Position numbers and translations under genes: made by a program. A stretch of DNA of 64,000 bases, from the NCBI GenBank assembly GCA_035048485.1, contig CM068586.1:31962849-32026848 (forward strand). Direction: 5' to 3'. Of this stretch, positions 1 to 21,500 are shown in pieces. Under the pieces are notes generated by a model. That model was not told where the DNA came from. It searched no databases and worked only from the letters and a program-made list of their open reading frames with translations. The stretch comes from Pteria penguin. Taxonomy: Eukaryota; Mollusca; Bivalvia; Pterioida; Pteriidae. How positions within the stretch are numbered: the stretch's first letter is position 1; every line of letters starts with the position of its first letter.

Positions 1-539
1 ACACTAAAAAGAAATCAATAAAAATGCTGATAAGAAATGTTTACCTGAAATGTAAACAGAGGGAGGAATTAATGCAACACTGATAAAAACACTTTTCAAT
101 AGGGGCTGGCACCTGGAGAAATACCACCACTTCAAAAACAAGTTTAGGGGCATATTGCCAGTTTGAATTTCCTTTGCACATGTACTAGTAGAAAAAGATA
201 TCATGACTGAATTTTTCATTTTACCTGCTTAATGGAATTCTATTTAAAACTCAGAATTTTTTTTAAATAGAACAAAATTTTTATGAACTTGAATGCTATC
301 TAAGTTTAATTACAACTATACAGTTTTCATATAAAAAAGAATGTGAGACTTATACACCATAATCATAACAGTCTTTGAACAGAGGATTGACAGACAGGCA
401 AATGATGAACAATGTGACCCCTTTGCATGTCATGCAAAAAGAACTGAGTATTATGCAATAGTGTGAATGTAATGTAAATGAAAAATCTCTTTGACTTGAT
501 ATATTTTTTTTATTTATGCATGTGATTTTTTTAATCTTA

Positions 540-9866
<9,327 letters not shown>

Positions 9867-10184
9867 TTCAACCTGTAGAAGATACACGTGTATCATGTTA
9901 ACTAATTGAAAATAGACAAAACAAAATACTCAAAAAGCTGGCATCACATTCTTATGCTTCTAGTCATTACCTGTTCCCATTCTTACAAATGTTTCACATG
10001 GATTTTATCATGATGATGTATTATTTCACAGTGACTCGTGACTATATCAAACCAGAAAAAGGTAAAAATTACTCTTTAGATCTGTCAGTTCCAAGACAGT
10101 AAATCAGAAATCTTTCACGGATCAGTGTCATGACTGACTGCAAGATGATACTGAAATATTTAGTAAAATAAACAAATAATTTGA

Positions 10185-10480
10185 ACAAGAGCAATGCCTA
10201 GTGTGGCATAGTATGCCCACCGCTTAGTTTGAAGGGATGAAATGTGAAAATATGGAAACACTCCCCCTTCAAATCTGTACAGCGGGTAAAAGGTAATGGA
10301 GTTTTACCCATCATATGCACTGTGAACTTTTCCTTGCAGATAAATGTATTACCCTGGTTCAAGGTCATGACACACCCTTGGGTTTTTGGCAACATTTCTG
10401 TGAAATATTACTCAACTCCATGCAAGGGGTAAAAAGTTATGGCCCAGACAAAGATTTACCCATCATATGCAAAGTGCGAA
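10185..10480. repeat. Second, truncated copy of the GACCTTGACC element
   Basis: Starts ACAAGAGCAATGCCTAG and continues with GGCATAGTATGCCCACCGCTTAGTTTG, closely matching the left end of the element at 4552. It continues with TTCAAGGTCATGACACACCC, TTGGGT and a single AAAGTTATGGCCC unit. No right-hand inverted end is seen. Confidence 0.6.
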
Positions 10481-12235
10481 ACTCATTTTTTATGTTCTAT
10501 AGACAATCAGTCCCAGTAATATCAGTTCCTACAGACCAAAGCAATTTCCTATTGACTGAAATAAAAAGGCACTAAAATCTTAATTTTAATGCATTTAGTT
10601 TGATAATACTTAAGCAATCAGTTAATTGTACCAGTATGTACTTTCTTAATTTCATACACAAGTTCTTTAATCTGAAGCACCCTCAACGTCTTTCAACTGG
10701 TTGAAGAAAGACATATTCGCTCCATCCTTGAAGGACGAAGTTGAAAGGAAAAGTACATGTACATTGATGGAATACACCCTCCCTGGAGGCTACATGTACA
10801 GGTATGTATGTATGTATGTATGTATGCTAATTCAATCTGGGCATCGGAAGTTTGGGAACATTCTGTTTTACTACACAAAAATGTATGGTTTCCCAGTCTG
10901 ATCACCCAACATTTCTGGTAAAGATGGGTTTGGTCAAGTTAACATTTCACTATCATTTCATCGAAATTTTAAAGTTTACCACACATATGTACAGTACTAT
11001 AAAGTCCAAGAAAGTTCACACACATTGCGATTGAGGGGTTGGCAGTACAAATACATTTACATCCTGCATGTATTTACTGTAATTTTGATGAGTGTATTAA
11101 TTATTATGTCCCCATACAGAGAAGAAGTCAAAAAGTAATGAACATGATGATGATACAGACAAAATTCGCCTCTGTCAGACATAATTTACAGTATGAAATG
11201 CACAGTCTGAATGTCCAACTTGTTGCTCAAAGTTTGTTTTCAGCAAAAATGCCAATTGATAATTTGTTCACATCATAATCATCTAAGTGCTGAATTCTTA
11301 GTACCATTGTTGACTCACAATACAACAAAAGCAAAAATGGCAAACCTCTATTCTAATTTCTACATCTAGTGTCACCTTGATGAAAACCCCAAATTTAACC
11401 TAAACATTTTTACCAGACTTCTCAAGCATCTATATAGGTTGATGCTATCGACACAATGTTCATGCTCATGATGCTGTTAAGCAATACTATTGGTAATGAC
11501 AAGTATGTGAGGGCCAAACTATCCAAAAGTCATCATACTGATCAAGTTTAATTACCATGACTCCCCATCCTCCCACTTTCTCTACACCCAAGGAAAGGAA
11601 TATTTATCATCTTATCCTGACATCATCACCAGTCTGTATCAAAGTAGTTGTCTGATGATTATTTATGGTCATGCAGATATAACTAGTACTGCTTGCTAAC
11701 AAAACCTCTGTGTGGATAAACATGGCTATGCATAAGACCTGGCATGTTATCCCACTTTGTGTATCTGTGATGCAGATTGTGATTTCTAACTGTATGACTG
11801 TCTGCACAGAGTCGTTACTGGCATAACTCATGTTGATACCATCCTAGGCATCTAATGATCTACACGCAGAAATATACACAGTGACCCACACCAATTTCAA
11901 GAATGCTTTAGGAATGTATGTGCATCAATCAAACTAGAAATTTGGTAATGTAAAAAAAATATTTTCAGTCTGACAATTTAAAAGACACAATAAACTTTTT
12001 CATCGAAACTATGGAAAGCCAAAGGGTTCAATATTCTATCTATGTAGTTATGTATTTGTTGTTTTGAAATGCGTTATTGGGTCATTGTAAACATTAAAAT
12101 CTTAATCCGTAACTTGACATTTGGAGTACATAACTGTTCGTTTACAAAATGAAGATGTAAGATGTTGTCTGTGTAAATGTACAACAAGTGAATGTTTTAT
12201 TCGTTCATTGTAATTTAAAATGTATATTTCTGTAA
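10480..12235. other. CDC7 upstream intron/intergenic, no gene seen
   Basis: AT-rich sequence with a short (GTAT)n run at 10802-10826. Small open frames show no domain or codon pattern suggesting a gene. Confidence 0.5.
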
Positions 12236-12406
12236 TACACCGATCCACTTTACAGCATAGAATTAGAAAGCGATATTTGGCAGACTTTTGATTGTTATGG
12301 TTATGACGTCATAATCAAATGTCCGACTTGACCAACCTTGCGTGACGTAATCATAGTCGTTTTTTTGCGCTAAAGTAGTAACATTTGACTAAAGTGGATT
12401 GGTGTA
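12236..12406 (-). mobile_element. MITE with TACACC inverted ends, copy 1
   Basis: Bounded by TACACCGATCCACTTTA and its inverse AAAGTGGATTGGTGTA. The 171-bp body is the reverse complement of the copy at 19853-20017 with clear similarity throughout. It carries TTATGACGTCATAA and a GTGACGTAAT. Non-coding. Terminal repeats of about 16 bp; the target duplication is unclear (TA or TTAA). Confidence 0.8.
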
Positions 12407-13186
12407 TTCTTATCTAATCTTCCCTAAATTGCAGTTGCGAGTTTTCAGAAACTTGTTATTTGTTGATCCATGCAATGTTAGTTCGACATTCGTATTTCAT
12501 CATTCGTGATTTGTTTTTCAACATTTGTACTGTAATGCACCATTATGACGACAGAGGGCACCCACTACGGAGAATCTTTTGTGAAACAGACTATAAAATC
12601 TATACGGATAGTGTACTTACATGTAGCAGAGTGGAGCTATGCTGTGATGTCAGCCAGACATAATCTTGAAAGTTGCCATATGTTTTAAAATTATGTGTGA
12701 AAATTGTAGATCTTACAGCTTTTGCAATTTAGGAGTAGAGGTCAGCACACTTGTGGACCTAAGGCTAAGCTAATGCCCTAACATGTGCTTTCGATCTCCA
12801 TCTAGAGTGAACTTTATCAATTCTAAACTCAAGGCATAGGAAGTCTCGTAAAATGGCGGTGTAAAACATCAAACCCGTTCTGTTTGTACATACATTTAAA
12901 CATGGTGCGAAAAATGACAATATCTCATCGTTCTTTGCTAATACAGTGCAAGCCGCTTAATTGAATAGGCTATTTGTCAGGACTTTATTATTCAAATAAA
13001 CGAATATTCAATTACACGGCACGACGAACGAATGCAGTTTCAAAGACAAGATGATCGACAGATTTTTCAAGAATTGCATACGTGTATAACTTTCGCTGTA
13101 TCTGTAATGAAATCAGTGTACATGTATCTATATATAGATACACTAGAGTTACCTCTCTTAGATCCCTTTATTGTTTGCTTGAGCTA

Positions 13187-13402
13187 CAGTACAGTGCGGG
13201 TGGAACTTAATTTTTAGAGTGGGCATTCAAAATGTCCACTGGACACAGGGGACATTCTTGTAAGAGCCAGTTAGAATTAACATACAGGTAAGTGAACAAC
13301 TTGACAACTCAGGTAAATGTCCACTCCTAATGCCCACTGAAATTTCAGGTGGACTGTCCACTGTGGATAGTGGGCATTCAAAGTTCCACCTGGACTGTAC
13401 TG
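13187..13402. mobile_element. 216-bp TA-flanked MITE, copy A
   Basis: Begins TA|CAGTACAGTGCGGGTGGAAC and ends GTTCCACCTGGACTGTACTG|TA, giving terminal inverted repeats of about 25 bp with TA duplications on both sides, as for Tc1/mariner-type elements. The body carries alternating GTCCACTGTG and AGTGGGCATT blocks. Inverted relative to copy B. It sits between the transposase stop and the 12944 end of the Tigger remnant. Confidence 0.85.
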
Positions 13403-14043
13403 TACATTAAAGTCAACAGACCACATTTTCAATAATTTTGTAACTGTCTCTTTAAGTACAGTGACCAAATGCTATTAAATAGGTACATTACAATGCTCAA
13501 CTGACCGTAAAGATAAAACCGCCGTCTATTGAAATACACATAATTGTATCTCAGTCGTGCAACCAGGGTGATCAAAGACATAAGACAGGTTCAACAATTG
13601 GTTTTAACAAAGGCAAATTTAAAGGCATATTCAAAGCGAGTGAGAAATCTAAATTTTTCATCTGATAGAAGAGACTGAAGTCGTCGCTTTGCTTTTCCTC
13701 AAGGAATCGTCGAATTGTGGCCATTGCGTCTGTAAGTTTGCCGTGCGTTACACATGCCGTTTCTTCAGCCTCCTTGTCGTCACTGGCATCGCATGGTCGG
13801 GGCTCATCTTCGTGGAAACTCGCGAATATTTTCTTGTCAGTCTGGACAGCTTAGCTCTCCAGGTAGCCATCGTTTGTGATGAAGGCATCAAACGTCTAGC
13901 TATCAACATCCTCTTGCGGCCGGACATTGTCAGTTTCGCTTGCGTTGGTGTCTGACAGGCAAAGCCAACCTTTCGGAAGCAGTTGGAGATGGTTGTGGGC
14001 TTGACGGTGCGCCAGGCCTTACTGAGTAAGTGGACGGCATCTA

Positions 14044-14275
14044 CAGTACAGTCTGGGTGGAACTTTGAATGCCCACTGTCCACAGTCCACCTGAAATTTC
14101 ATTGGGCATTAGGAGTGGACATTTACCTGAGCTATCAAGCTGTCCACTTACCTGTCTGTTAATTCTAACTGACTCTTACAAGAATGTCCACTGTGTCCAG
14201 TGGACATTTTTAATGCCCACTCTAAAAATGTCCACTGTGACCAGTGGGCAAATTAAGTTCCACTTGGACTGACTG
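14044..14275. mobile_element. TA-flanked MITE, copy B, inserted in Tigger transposase
   Basis: Begins CAGTACAGTCTGGGTGGAAC and ends GTTCCACTTGGACTGACTG. It is the reverse complement of copy A over its length. It splits the transposase reading between RDPTV and VDAVHLL, so it arrived after the Tigger copy. TA lies on the left; the right flank is TC, probably mutated. Confidence 0.85.
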
Positions 14276-14672
14276 TCGGGTCACGCAAAGCCGTTGCTGA
14301 CAGTGTTATCTTGTCGATGTTTCCGATGATCTTGTGTACGACATGGCTTCGGCAGTTTGTAATTAATTAATCCTTTCATTCCTACCACTGCGGCCTATTA
14401 GACAATTAACGTGTGATTTGGTCAACAACTGTTACCTGGACAGTGATTCTATGTAACGGCGCCTGGCCTATTTAGCATATGGCATGCACTTACTCACTTT
14501 CACTTATAATATCATTCCCTTGTAAAATTTTTATTCTAATTTGTACTACGCCACTGTGCTTTAAAAGGTACATATCAATCATTAAATGGTTGTCTTTTTA
14601 TTCATTTAAGAAGAAGAGACTAGACAACTCCATGTCAATCACTCAATCAGAGTCAACCAAATGGTCAACACC

Positions 14673-14739
14673 TAATTTCTATTGAAACGGTCGGCTCATA
14701 CATGGTGAAGGTATGAGCCGACCGTTTCAATAGAAATTA
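14673..14739. mobile_element. 67-bp near-perfect hairpin with 9-bp target duplication
   Basis: Arms 14673-14701 and 14711-14739 are exact reverse complements (29 bp, starting TAATTTCTATTGAAACGG) around a 9-base loop. GTCAACACC flanks it on both sides (14664-14672 and 14740-14748). A 9-bp duplication is typical of Mutator-like insertion; the class is an inference. Confidence 0.85.
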
Positions 14740-14867
14740 GTCAACACCAACATTTGACTGATACTAGTGATATGTAGATCTACCTGAAACAAAGTAAATT
14801 CATAGATCACTGCTTAAGTGCATAAGGTAAATGCTTATATACATAAAGAGAATTAAAACATACTTAC

Positions 14868-14965
14868 AAATAACGTGTAAATAAAGAAAATATGCAGCTG
14901 TTTGGGTCTTCTTTCTTAGGCAAATTATTTTTCTTTTCCTCCAGTAAACAAATATTGCGCCAAGA
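14868..14965 (-). other. CDC7: Probable non-coding first exon of CDC7
   Basis: The first coding exon of CDC7 starts after a splice acceptor (9873-9875), so a 5' UTR exon must lie upstream. On the minus strand the sequence ending at 14868 meets an excellent donor, TTATTT|GTAAGTATG, and lies directly downstream of the promoter-like block at 14.95-15.01 kb. This would give a first intron of about 5 kb (14867-9873). The 5' limit is a guess. Inference from splice-site and promoter motifs only; no transcript evidence. Confidence 0.4.
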
Positions 14966-15010
14966 ATCTACTTCCGATGTACTAGAACCGGAAACGGGCG
15001 ATCCGGAATC
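14950..15010. promoter_or_regulatory. Candidate divergent CDC7/NELFB promoter
   Basis: A compact cluster contains TTGCGCCAA at 14955-14963 (reverse TTGGCGCAA, E2F-like), ACTTCCG at 14970-14976, and CCGGAA at 14988 and 15003 (ETS core). E2F control of CDC7 and ETS sites in TATA-less promoters are established in animals. The block sits between the minus-strand CDC7 leader and the plus-strand NELFB gene, whose coding exon also follows an acceptor (18592), so a shared promoter is plausible but unproven. Confidence 0.4.
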
Positions 15011-16155
15011 AAGTGGCACATAAATATAAATTTATATTTATACATCTATTGTTATGGTAGAATAAACGTGTGGATAGAACCACGACATTAGGTAATCTGT
15101 TAATCAAATTTATTTCATGAAGCATGTAGATTCGAGTAAAGGTAACAGATTTTGTGTCAATGATTAATAAAACTTTCTCGGGGACAGAGGAAATTCTGGG
15201 AAAAAATGTAGCCTATATTATTATTTATTGTGCATATAACAGCCATCATTGCCTTCCACAATTCTATCATGATAAAGTAGTGAATAACTTACTCATATTT
15301 CAAAGGGGAATACTGCTGTATACATGTAAATAACTACTAGAATGCAGGGGCTGGCAGGGTGCGTTAAACTAATATAGTATTACTATTAGTAATACTAGTA
15401 TTTAAATCGTTAGGGTTTAACAGGTAATTTGAAATACTTACGTAAATGATACTATAATTTATATTAGGGCTTCAAGTAAGAGGAAGTTTTAACGAGTGAA
15501 ATGCCCTGAAACCCATGAATTAATGTTTCACTTTTTGCTGACTGCCAATCCTTCTGTAAAACCCTGGTGAAAATAATCCAAAAAAATCTTCCATTCACAC
15601 CATTTTTTCAAATTTAGGAAAATATTTCTTGAAAATCTAATCATTCAGATTGTAAGATCAGTCAGTCAGAATGAAGTTTAGTCAGTGTAAATATAAAAGT
15701 ATCAAAATTCATCGTCATATACTGTCAAGTCCGGTTATCTTGCGCGTCCGGTGATTTTGCGCAGTTTGTACGTTCGCTTTCCCCATATTATTCTACTGTC
15801 TGTTAATCCTTTCTTAAGACCAAAATCATCAAATTATCTTTTTGTGTGATATGTAATCTAGTCTGGTAAGTTATCAACAAAGGAAATAAAATGTCCACAT
15901 GCGTTTTCTACATTATACCACTGAACAAACATTTCCATAATGCGTACGCAGCAACGGGTAAAGTGACATCGTTTATTTCATGAATATTATGTAGCCCCGC
16001 CCACTTTGCCCTAGTTTTCAATTTATCGATAGAAAAGGGCAGTTTTCAAGTTTCATTGTCCAAATTTCCCAACTAGACAACTGTTTGGTCTTGTTTAAAA
16101 GATCCCCGAGTATCACAAAGCGTTGCAAGTGATACTGGCTGAAACGTTATAACAC

Positions 16156-16184
16156 CAGAGACCTATATGTATTATAGGTCTCTG
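16156..16184. mobile_element. CAGAGAC micro-palindrome, 29 bp
   Basis: Palindrome starting CAGAGACCTATA and ending TATAGGTCTCTG, flanked by ATAACAC at 16149-16155 and 16185-16191. Same family as the palindromes at 38.6 and 42-49 kb. Confidence 0.8.
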
Positions 16185-16315
16185 ATAACACCATATGCAA
16201 ATCAAGTGAGAAAAATTCTATGGAATGCAGAAAATGAAATGATTTAACATTTCGGGAGATCGACGCACTTGATAAATATTGAACAGTTGGAGTTGTATTT
16301 ACTGAATTTTTTATT

Positions 16316-16327
16316 TATTTTTTTTTT

Positions 16328-16362
<35 letters not shown>

Positions 16363-16372
16363 TTTTGTATAG
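16316..16372. repeat. (TTTA)n microsatellite
   Basis: Poly-T grading into about ten ATTT repeats, inside the 15.7-17.2 kb element. Confidence 0.9.
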
Positions 16373-17249
16373 TTAGAAGGTTGAAAAAATATGAACAAGT
16401 CTGAATTATTTTTTATTTAAAAAAAAGAAAAGAAAGAAAAAAAACCCGTATAGGATAGGAAAAGAAAAAGAAAAAGTAAGATAGGGTAGGTCGCAGACAG
16501 ATAGAGTGAGTATATATTTTTTAAAAACTAAATGGAAGTGTTTTTATGGAAGTAATAGTAAGTTTAATATTACATAGGACTAGATGTAAGTCAGGAAATC
16601 GTAGATTGGGGCCAGTGGGTGATATGCGACCAGTTGATACATTTGAAATATTGTAAATCTATTGAAAACCATTTGATGATGACTTTTCACCTATCCAGTT
16701 TGTGATAACGATCTATAAATGATAAATTAAATCTGTTATATGCAGTAGTTACACTTTGTGATACGTAAACACGGAGCGAGGCCCGGTTTATGTGACTCCT
16801 TAAAACAACCATATTTACTTACATATAACTTCTGTATAATGTATAAACTGATTAAACAATATAAGTGAAATGTATTAAATTGTATATTTTCGTAACACTA
16901 CTGTTTATTGTCCCCTTTGCGCTCCATAGGCTTTCTTCAGGAAGGGACGTATGTACTGTGCAAAATCACCGGACACATCTGCCATCGCCAAAACAAGGGG
17001 GTACACATGTTTATATGCAGGTATCATACGAAATAAATGGAATGAAATTTTTATATTTGGTGTGAATGATTTTTAATGACGTTTTAATTATCAGAATAAT
17101 AAAATTGAAAGTTGCAAAACGATAAAGTATTTAATTTAATCGGCAAACACTTCGGTGCGCAAAATCACCGGACAGCATCGTAATAGCAAAGCACTAATTG
17201 GCTTATGGTGCAATCTGGTTCAGTTTCCTAAATGGACCATTTATATAAT

Positions 17250-17340
17250 GTTGAAGAGGTTGGTTGGTTATCTCTTGCTTCCATGTCTCAATAAAACTCA
17301 AAAATTGTTGAAAGCAATATAAAACACCAATCAACAAACT
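17250..17340 (+). mobile_element. Degenerate 3' tail of SINE family 2
   Basis: TCTTGCTTCCATGTCTC ... ATTGTTGAAAGCAATATAAAACACCAATCAAC matches in inverse the tail of the SINE copies at 35448 and 50257. The tRNA-like head is absent. Confidence 0.6.
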
Positions 17341-18264
17341 ACTTTAGCCTAAATGCGAGTGGGTCTTGCATTCTTGAATCTTTAAATAGACGGGGGTACA
17401 AGACTTAGGCTTGTGTGTACCTAACTGTAAATTTAGATTCAATTATTTGATAATGAATAAAAAAAAGTCTCGTTTTCACAAATTTTCAGCCACTTGGCTC
17501 TATCAAGTGAAATAAGCAATACTTAAATTCTAAAGTACCTTATGTAAAATCCATGCTAATGTTACAGATTTTAAGAGTAAATTACAGTAAACAATCTATG
17601 ATGTCATAATTACACTCATGTATATATTTCTGTGCGACACTGCTTAAGGGCCATAAACAATATAGAGCATTACATTCATTCAATGAAATTCCATTCTTAG
17701 ATTTATTAAATGTTTAAATGAATATAAGTTTATATTTATCAGTAATTATCAGTCTTAAAGTTGCACCTGCTTAGAAATTTTGTCGCTAGTTTTCTTATCC
17801 AGGAATATTCCATTATTAGTCTGAAATTTTTATTTTCTATCATTGTGAAATATTTACTGAATGAAAGGGATATTTTTAGGAAACATAGAAAAAGATTATT
17901 CATTTCATTTTCAGACCACATGTGAAAGATTTTCCTGGAACCCCCACTGTTAGCATTTAGACACAACAAAATCTTATTCAACACCCTTGTGTACATGAAA
18001 AAAGATGTACATTTCAATACAAGACAAAGATGAATATATATGTGAAACTTGCAACATAATTTGTAAAGATGAAATTTGGGATACTAAACATATGCCATAT
18101 AAGAGATTAAGAGGACAAACACTTACATAACATTTTATGTATCAAGAGTCAAAGACATGTGCAATCTTTATATGGCAGTTGTTGAAAGAACAATGAAAGA
18201 AAATAAAAATTGCACACTATTAGGATAAGATTATTAGATTTAGTGCCATTTACATTATAGTAGG

Positions 18265-18360
18265 CACAATGAACTTCTAGACAGATTGGGATTCAAACCC
18301 AAGACTTTCTGTCCTGTATTCAGAAAGTTTACTGATTGCTCCATCCATGCAGAATTCCTA
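18265..18360 (-). mobile_element. Possible SINE head fragment
   Basis: On the minus strand, TGGGTTTGAATCCCAATCTG is a B-box-like motif preceded by ACAGGACAGAAAG, resembling the head of SINE family 1. Weak and short. Confidence 0.35.
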
Positions 18361-18599
18361 GTCCACCACATTCTGTCTTGCTATTTTAAGCATCTTTAGC
18401 TTCTTCCTACCTACAGTTTTGATGCTCTACCAATAGAGTTATCTGAATCTTACAGGTTGTATCAGCATTGTTAATTGTCTACCTACTGGGAAGATGTAAT
18501 CCAATCCATCTTACACTGGAACAAAATATAACATTTATGGAGATAACACTGTGAATGGTCAGGTTTTTCATACTAAAAACAAATATTTATAGGTTGAGG

Positions 18600-21500
18600 A
18601 TGGCAGGACTTGAAGAACTTGGAATTCCAGGAGGAGAGATACTGAGGGATAAATTAACAAACTGTGCAGATCCTCTGGCCTCCATTGAGGAGTTCCAAAC
18701 AGAAAATAGTATTCTTTTACCCTCATTGAAACCTGCACTGCATTTTCTTGACCTTCATGATATTAAGAGACTTGATTTCCACAACTCAGTGCTGGAAGAA
18801 CTCCGAGAAAAGTTAATTCAACAGATTTCTGACGTTGCAAGCAATGATGATGAACAGAGTTTAACTATTCTTCAATCGCTATTAGAAAAAAGTTTTCCTG
18901 TGATCAAAGTTAAAAGTTTAAGACCAGTTGTAATGGCCATCTTGAAACATTTGCCTGAGATTAAAGATGAATATTTGGAGAAGATACTAGACGATAAAGA
19001 ACTGTATGCAGAGGCTGCTACGGAGGTAAAGCGACAGATATGGGCCGACAATCAGCCATTGTTCGGTGATGAGGTCTCTCCATTGCTATCACAATACATC
19101 AAAGACAAAGAAAGTTCATTATTCTCACATACTAGTAGCTCTCATAACTTTTTTGTTCCCTCACCTAAAATGAGACGTCACACAGAAGTAGTCCAGCAGC
19201 TGGCCAAGATGGTGGGCAAGAATGTCAAACTGTATGATATGGTGCTTCAGTTTTTAAGGACTTTATTCTTGCGAACGCGAAACACACATTACTGCACTCT
19301 CAGGGCAGAGCTGCTCATGATACTGCATGACCAAGAAGTCAATGAAATCTGTAAAATAGATCCATGTCATAAGTTCACTTGGTGTGTGAATGCTTGTATA
19401 AGGGACAGATTTATTGATAGCAAGCGTTCTAGGGAACTTCAGGGATTCTTAGATGGCATTCGTAGGGGACAGGAATTTGTTTTAGGGTAAGCCGTCACTT
19501 GTAATATATATATATAGGATCTAAAATGAATTTTCATTTCAGATTTTTTTTATCACATCAGTTTAAAGGTGCTTATTTCATCAAACACCAGCTCGACACA
19601 ATTCTTTTCCACGTTATGATGTCACTTATGTCATTAATTAATTTATAACATAGAGGTATTTCACTGCATAAACAGCAAAACATGTGATAAATTGCTTTTC
19701 TTTATTTTCGGATTGTATATCGTGAGCTTTTCTAATTGCTTGTTGTTTTTCATATGTATAGTAATAAAGAGTATTCTAAGTCTAAGTTAGGAGCAGTAAA
19801 TATTAATTGAAAAATAATTTCTAAAATGAAACTTTTAATATTAAGAGCTTAATACACCAATCCACATTCATCGAATGTCAAGCACTTTAGCGCAAAATAC
19901 GACTATGATGACGTCATGCAAGGTTGGACAAGTCGGACATTTGATTTTGACGTCATAAGCATAACAATCAAAAGTCCACCAAACATCGGTTTCTGTGCTG
20001 AAAAGTGGATTGGTGTATTAATATTAAGGTGTTCTACTAAAGTAATTTTAAAGACCTATTTACATCACAAAATCTATTTTTCTTGATAGTTGATATCACT
20101 TAAATACAGTACATAGAATAACATGATTTTTGTGATACTGTATGTAGTCAATTATAATGTAAGTGTTTGATATAGGCCATTTCACAAAAGTGATTTATTC
20201 ATATTCTCTCATTGTCTTCATATCTTAGTGATGTATATAAAGGTGACTATTGCTTTACTGCCCATATCTCACCTTAGTAAATTTACCATAAAAACAAAAT
20301 AGTAATTTGAATCTACAGTCATTGCACAACTTTCATACAGCCTGAGTTCCTTTCCACTTCCCAGACTACCTAAAATCAGGGGCAGATAATTCACCTTATT
20401 GAAATTCTATAGATACCTTTAAGTGTGCAAGGTGTACTATACACCCAACGAGAAAGATTGGCACATGTTTAGAGACACAAAGAGTACAGGTTATATCATT
20501 ACAGCAATGTCAAATTAATTGATACAAATTTCAAATATCTACATGCAAGTGAGACAAAATGTTATACCTGCTTTCTTCAATAATTCAATAAAAGATTGTT
20601 GTAGTTTATGACAAAATCTGTATGTGCCACTTTTCTTGGTAGGAGTATGATATTAAGAATTATTATATAGCCTGTCTTAATGAGTGTACATGTGATTAGT
20701 CAGTCAGAGAGTATATTGATCTGTTTATAGTTTTTCCAGTAGTAACACACATGGCAAAGATAACATCCTAGATTCATTTTGGCTCTTCAGGCTTCATTTA
20801 TGAACTTGATATTAGAACTTAAAAGCATTTTCTGTTGTTATTTACATTTCATTTTGGCCAGATTGCAAAGCAGTGCCAGTCTATAGATTGATATCCAGTG
20901 GTATGTCTATCCAGATATCTGTTTGTTAACAATTTGATTAAATTTTTGGTTGAAGTAAAATCTAAGCAACGAAGAGGTGTATAAATATAATACTTCATAC
21001 ATATGTTCATTATGACTAGAGCTTTCAAACTGTGCCATGCCTTTTGACCTAGTGATCTTAACCTTGAACTTTGACCTAATTTTTAAAAACGTTAATTTTG
21101 ACTATATCTATTGAACCAATAGGGGTAGGGCTGTAATGACCATAGCTTTCAAACCTTGCCATGACGTTTGATGTAGCGATATTGACCTTGGACTTTGACG
21201 TACTTTTAAAAAACTTCTAATAAGTTTAATTTTGACTGTATCTTTTGAAACAATAATGGTAGGGCTTTGATACTTCACACATAGGTTCTTTATGACCAAA
21301 GCTTTCATTTGATACCATGAGTTTTGACCTTGTTTAGAATTTACTTTGCAATCTAGTCATACCATCTTCAGCAGTTTCTTGTTAACTAATATGTTCTTTG
21401 TATGCATCAAGTGATGTCATCACTATGAAATTATGCAGTACAGAAGGATCAAATGCAGCTTGGTGTACAGACACAGATTCAAACTCTATCTCATCAACTT

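Larger units (their letters stand above)
12944..14390 (-). pseudogene. Decayed Tigger/pogo transposase, minus strand, with nested MITEs
   Basis: A TA-flanked end, CAGTGCAAGCCGCTTAATTG, starts at 12944. On the minus strand VVHKIIGNIDKITLSA (about 14350-14290) is followed, after an inserted MITE, by VDAVHLLSKAWRTVKPTTIS and NCFRKVGF (about 14040-13960). These match the conserved tail of Tigger/pogo DDE transposases (ALxxLxxAWxxVxxxTIxNCF). A frameshift and stops follow; the typical helical C-terminus (LTDAMATIRRFLEEK) ends at stop 13572. The N-terminal DNA-binding and most of the catalytic region are missing, so it is inactive. Confidence 0.8.
15721..17175. mobile_element. Candidate 1.45-kb inverted-repeat element
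   Basis: ACTGTCAAGTCCGGTTATC followed by GTCCGGTGATTTTGCGCA (about 15746-15763) is matched in inverse by TGCGCAAAATCACCGGAC at 17156-17173. A further internal copy lies at 16959-16974. The interior has no transposase that I can see and holds a (TTTA)n run. Probably a non-autonomous DNA transposon; exact ends are uncertain. Confidence 0.55.

Noticed and set aside
4..219. Possible next CDC7 exon
   Set aside because: No frame after the available acceptors resembles the CDC7 C-lobe; the next exon probably starts at position 3 or outside.
18555..18599. Upstream in-frame ATG for NELFB adding 15 residues
   Set aside because: The extension precedes a splice-acceptor-like TATAG, and family proteins start at the equivalent of 18600.
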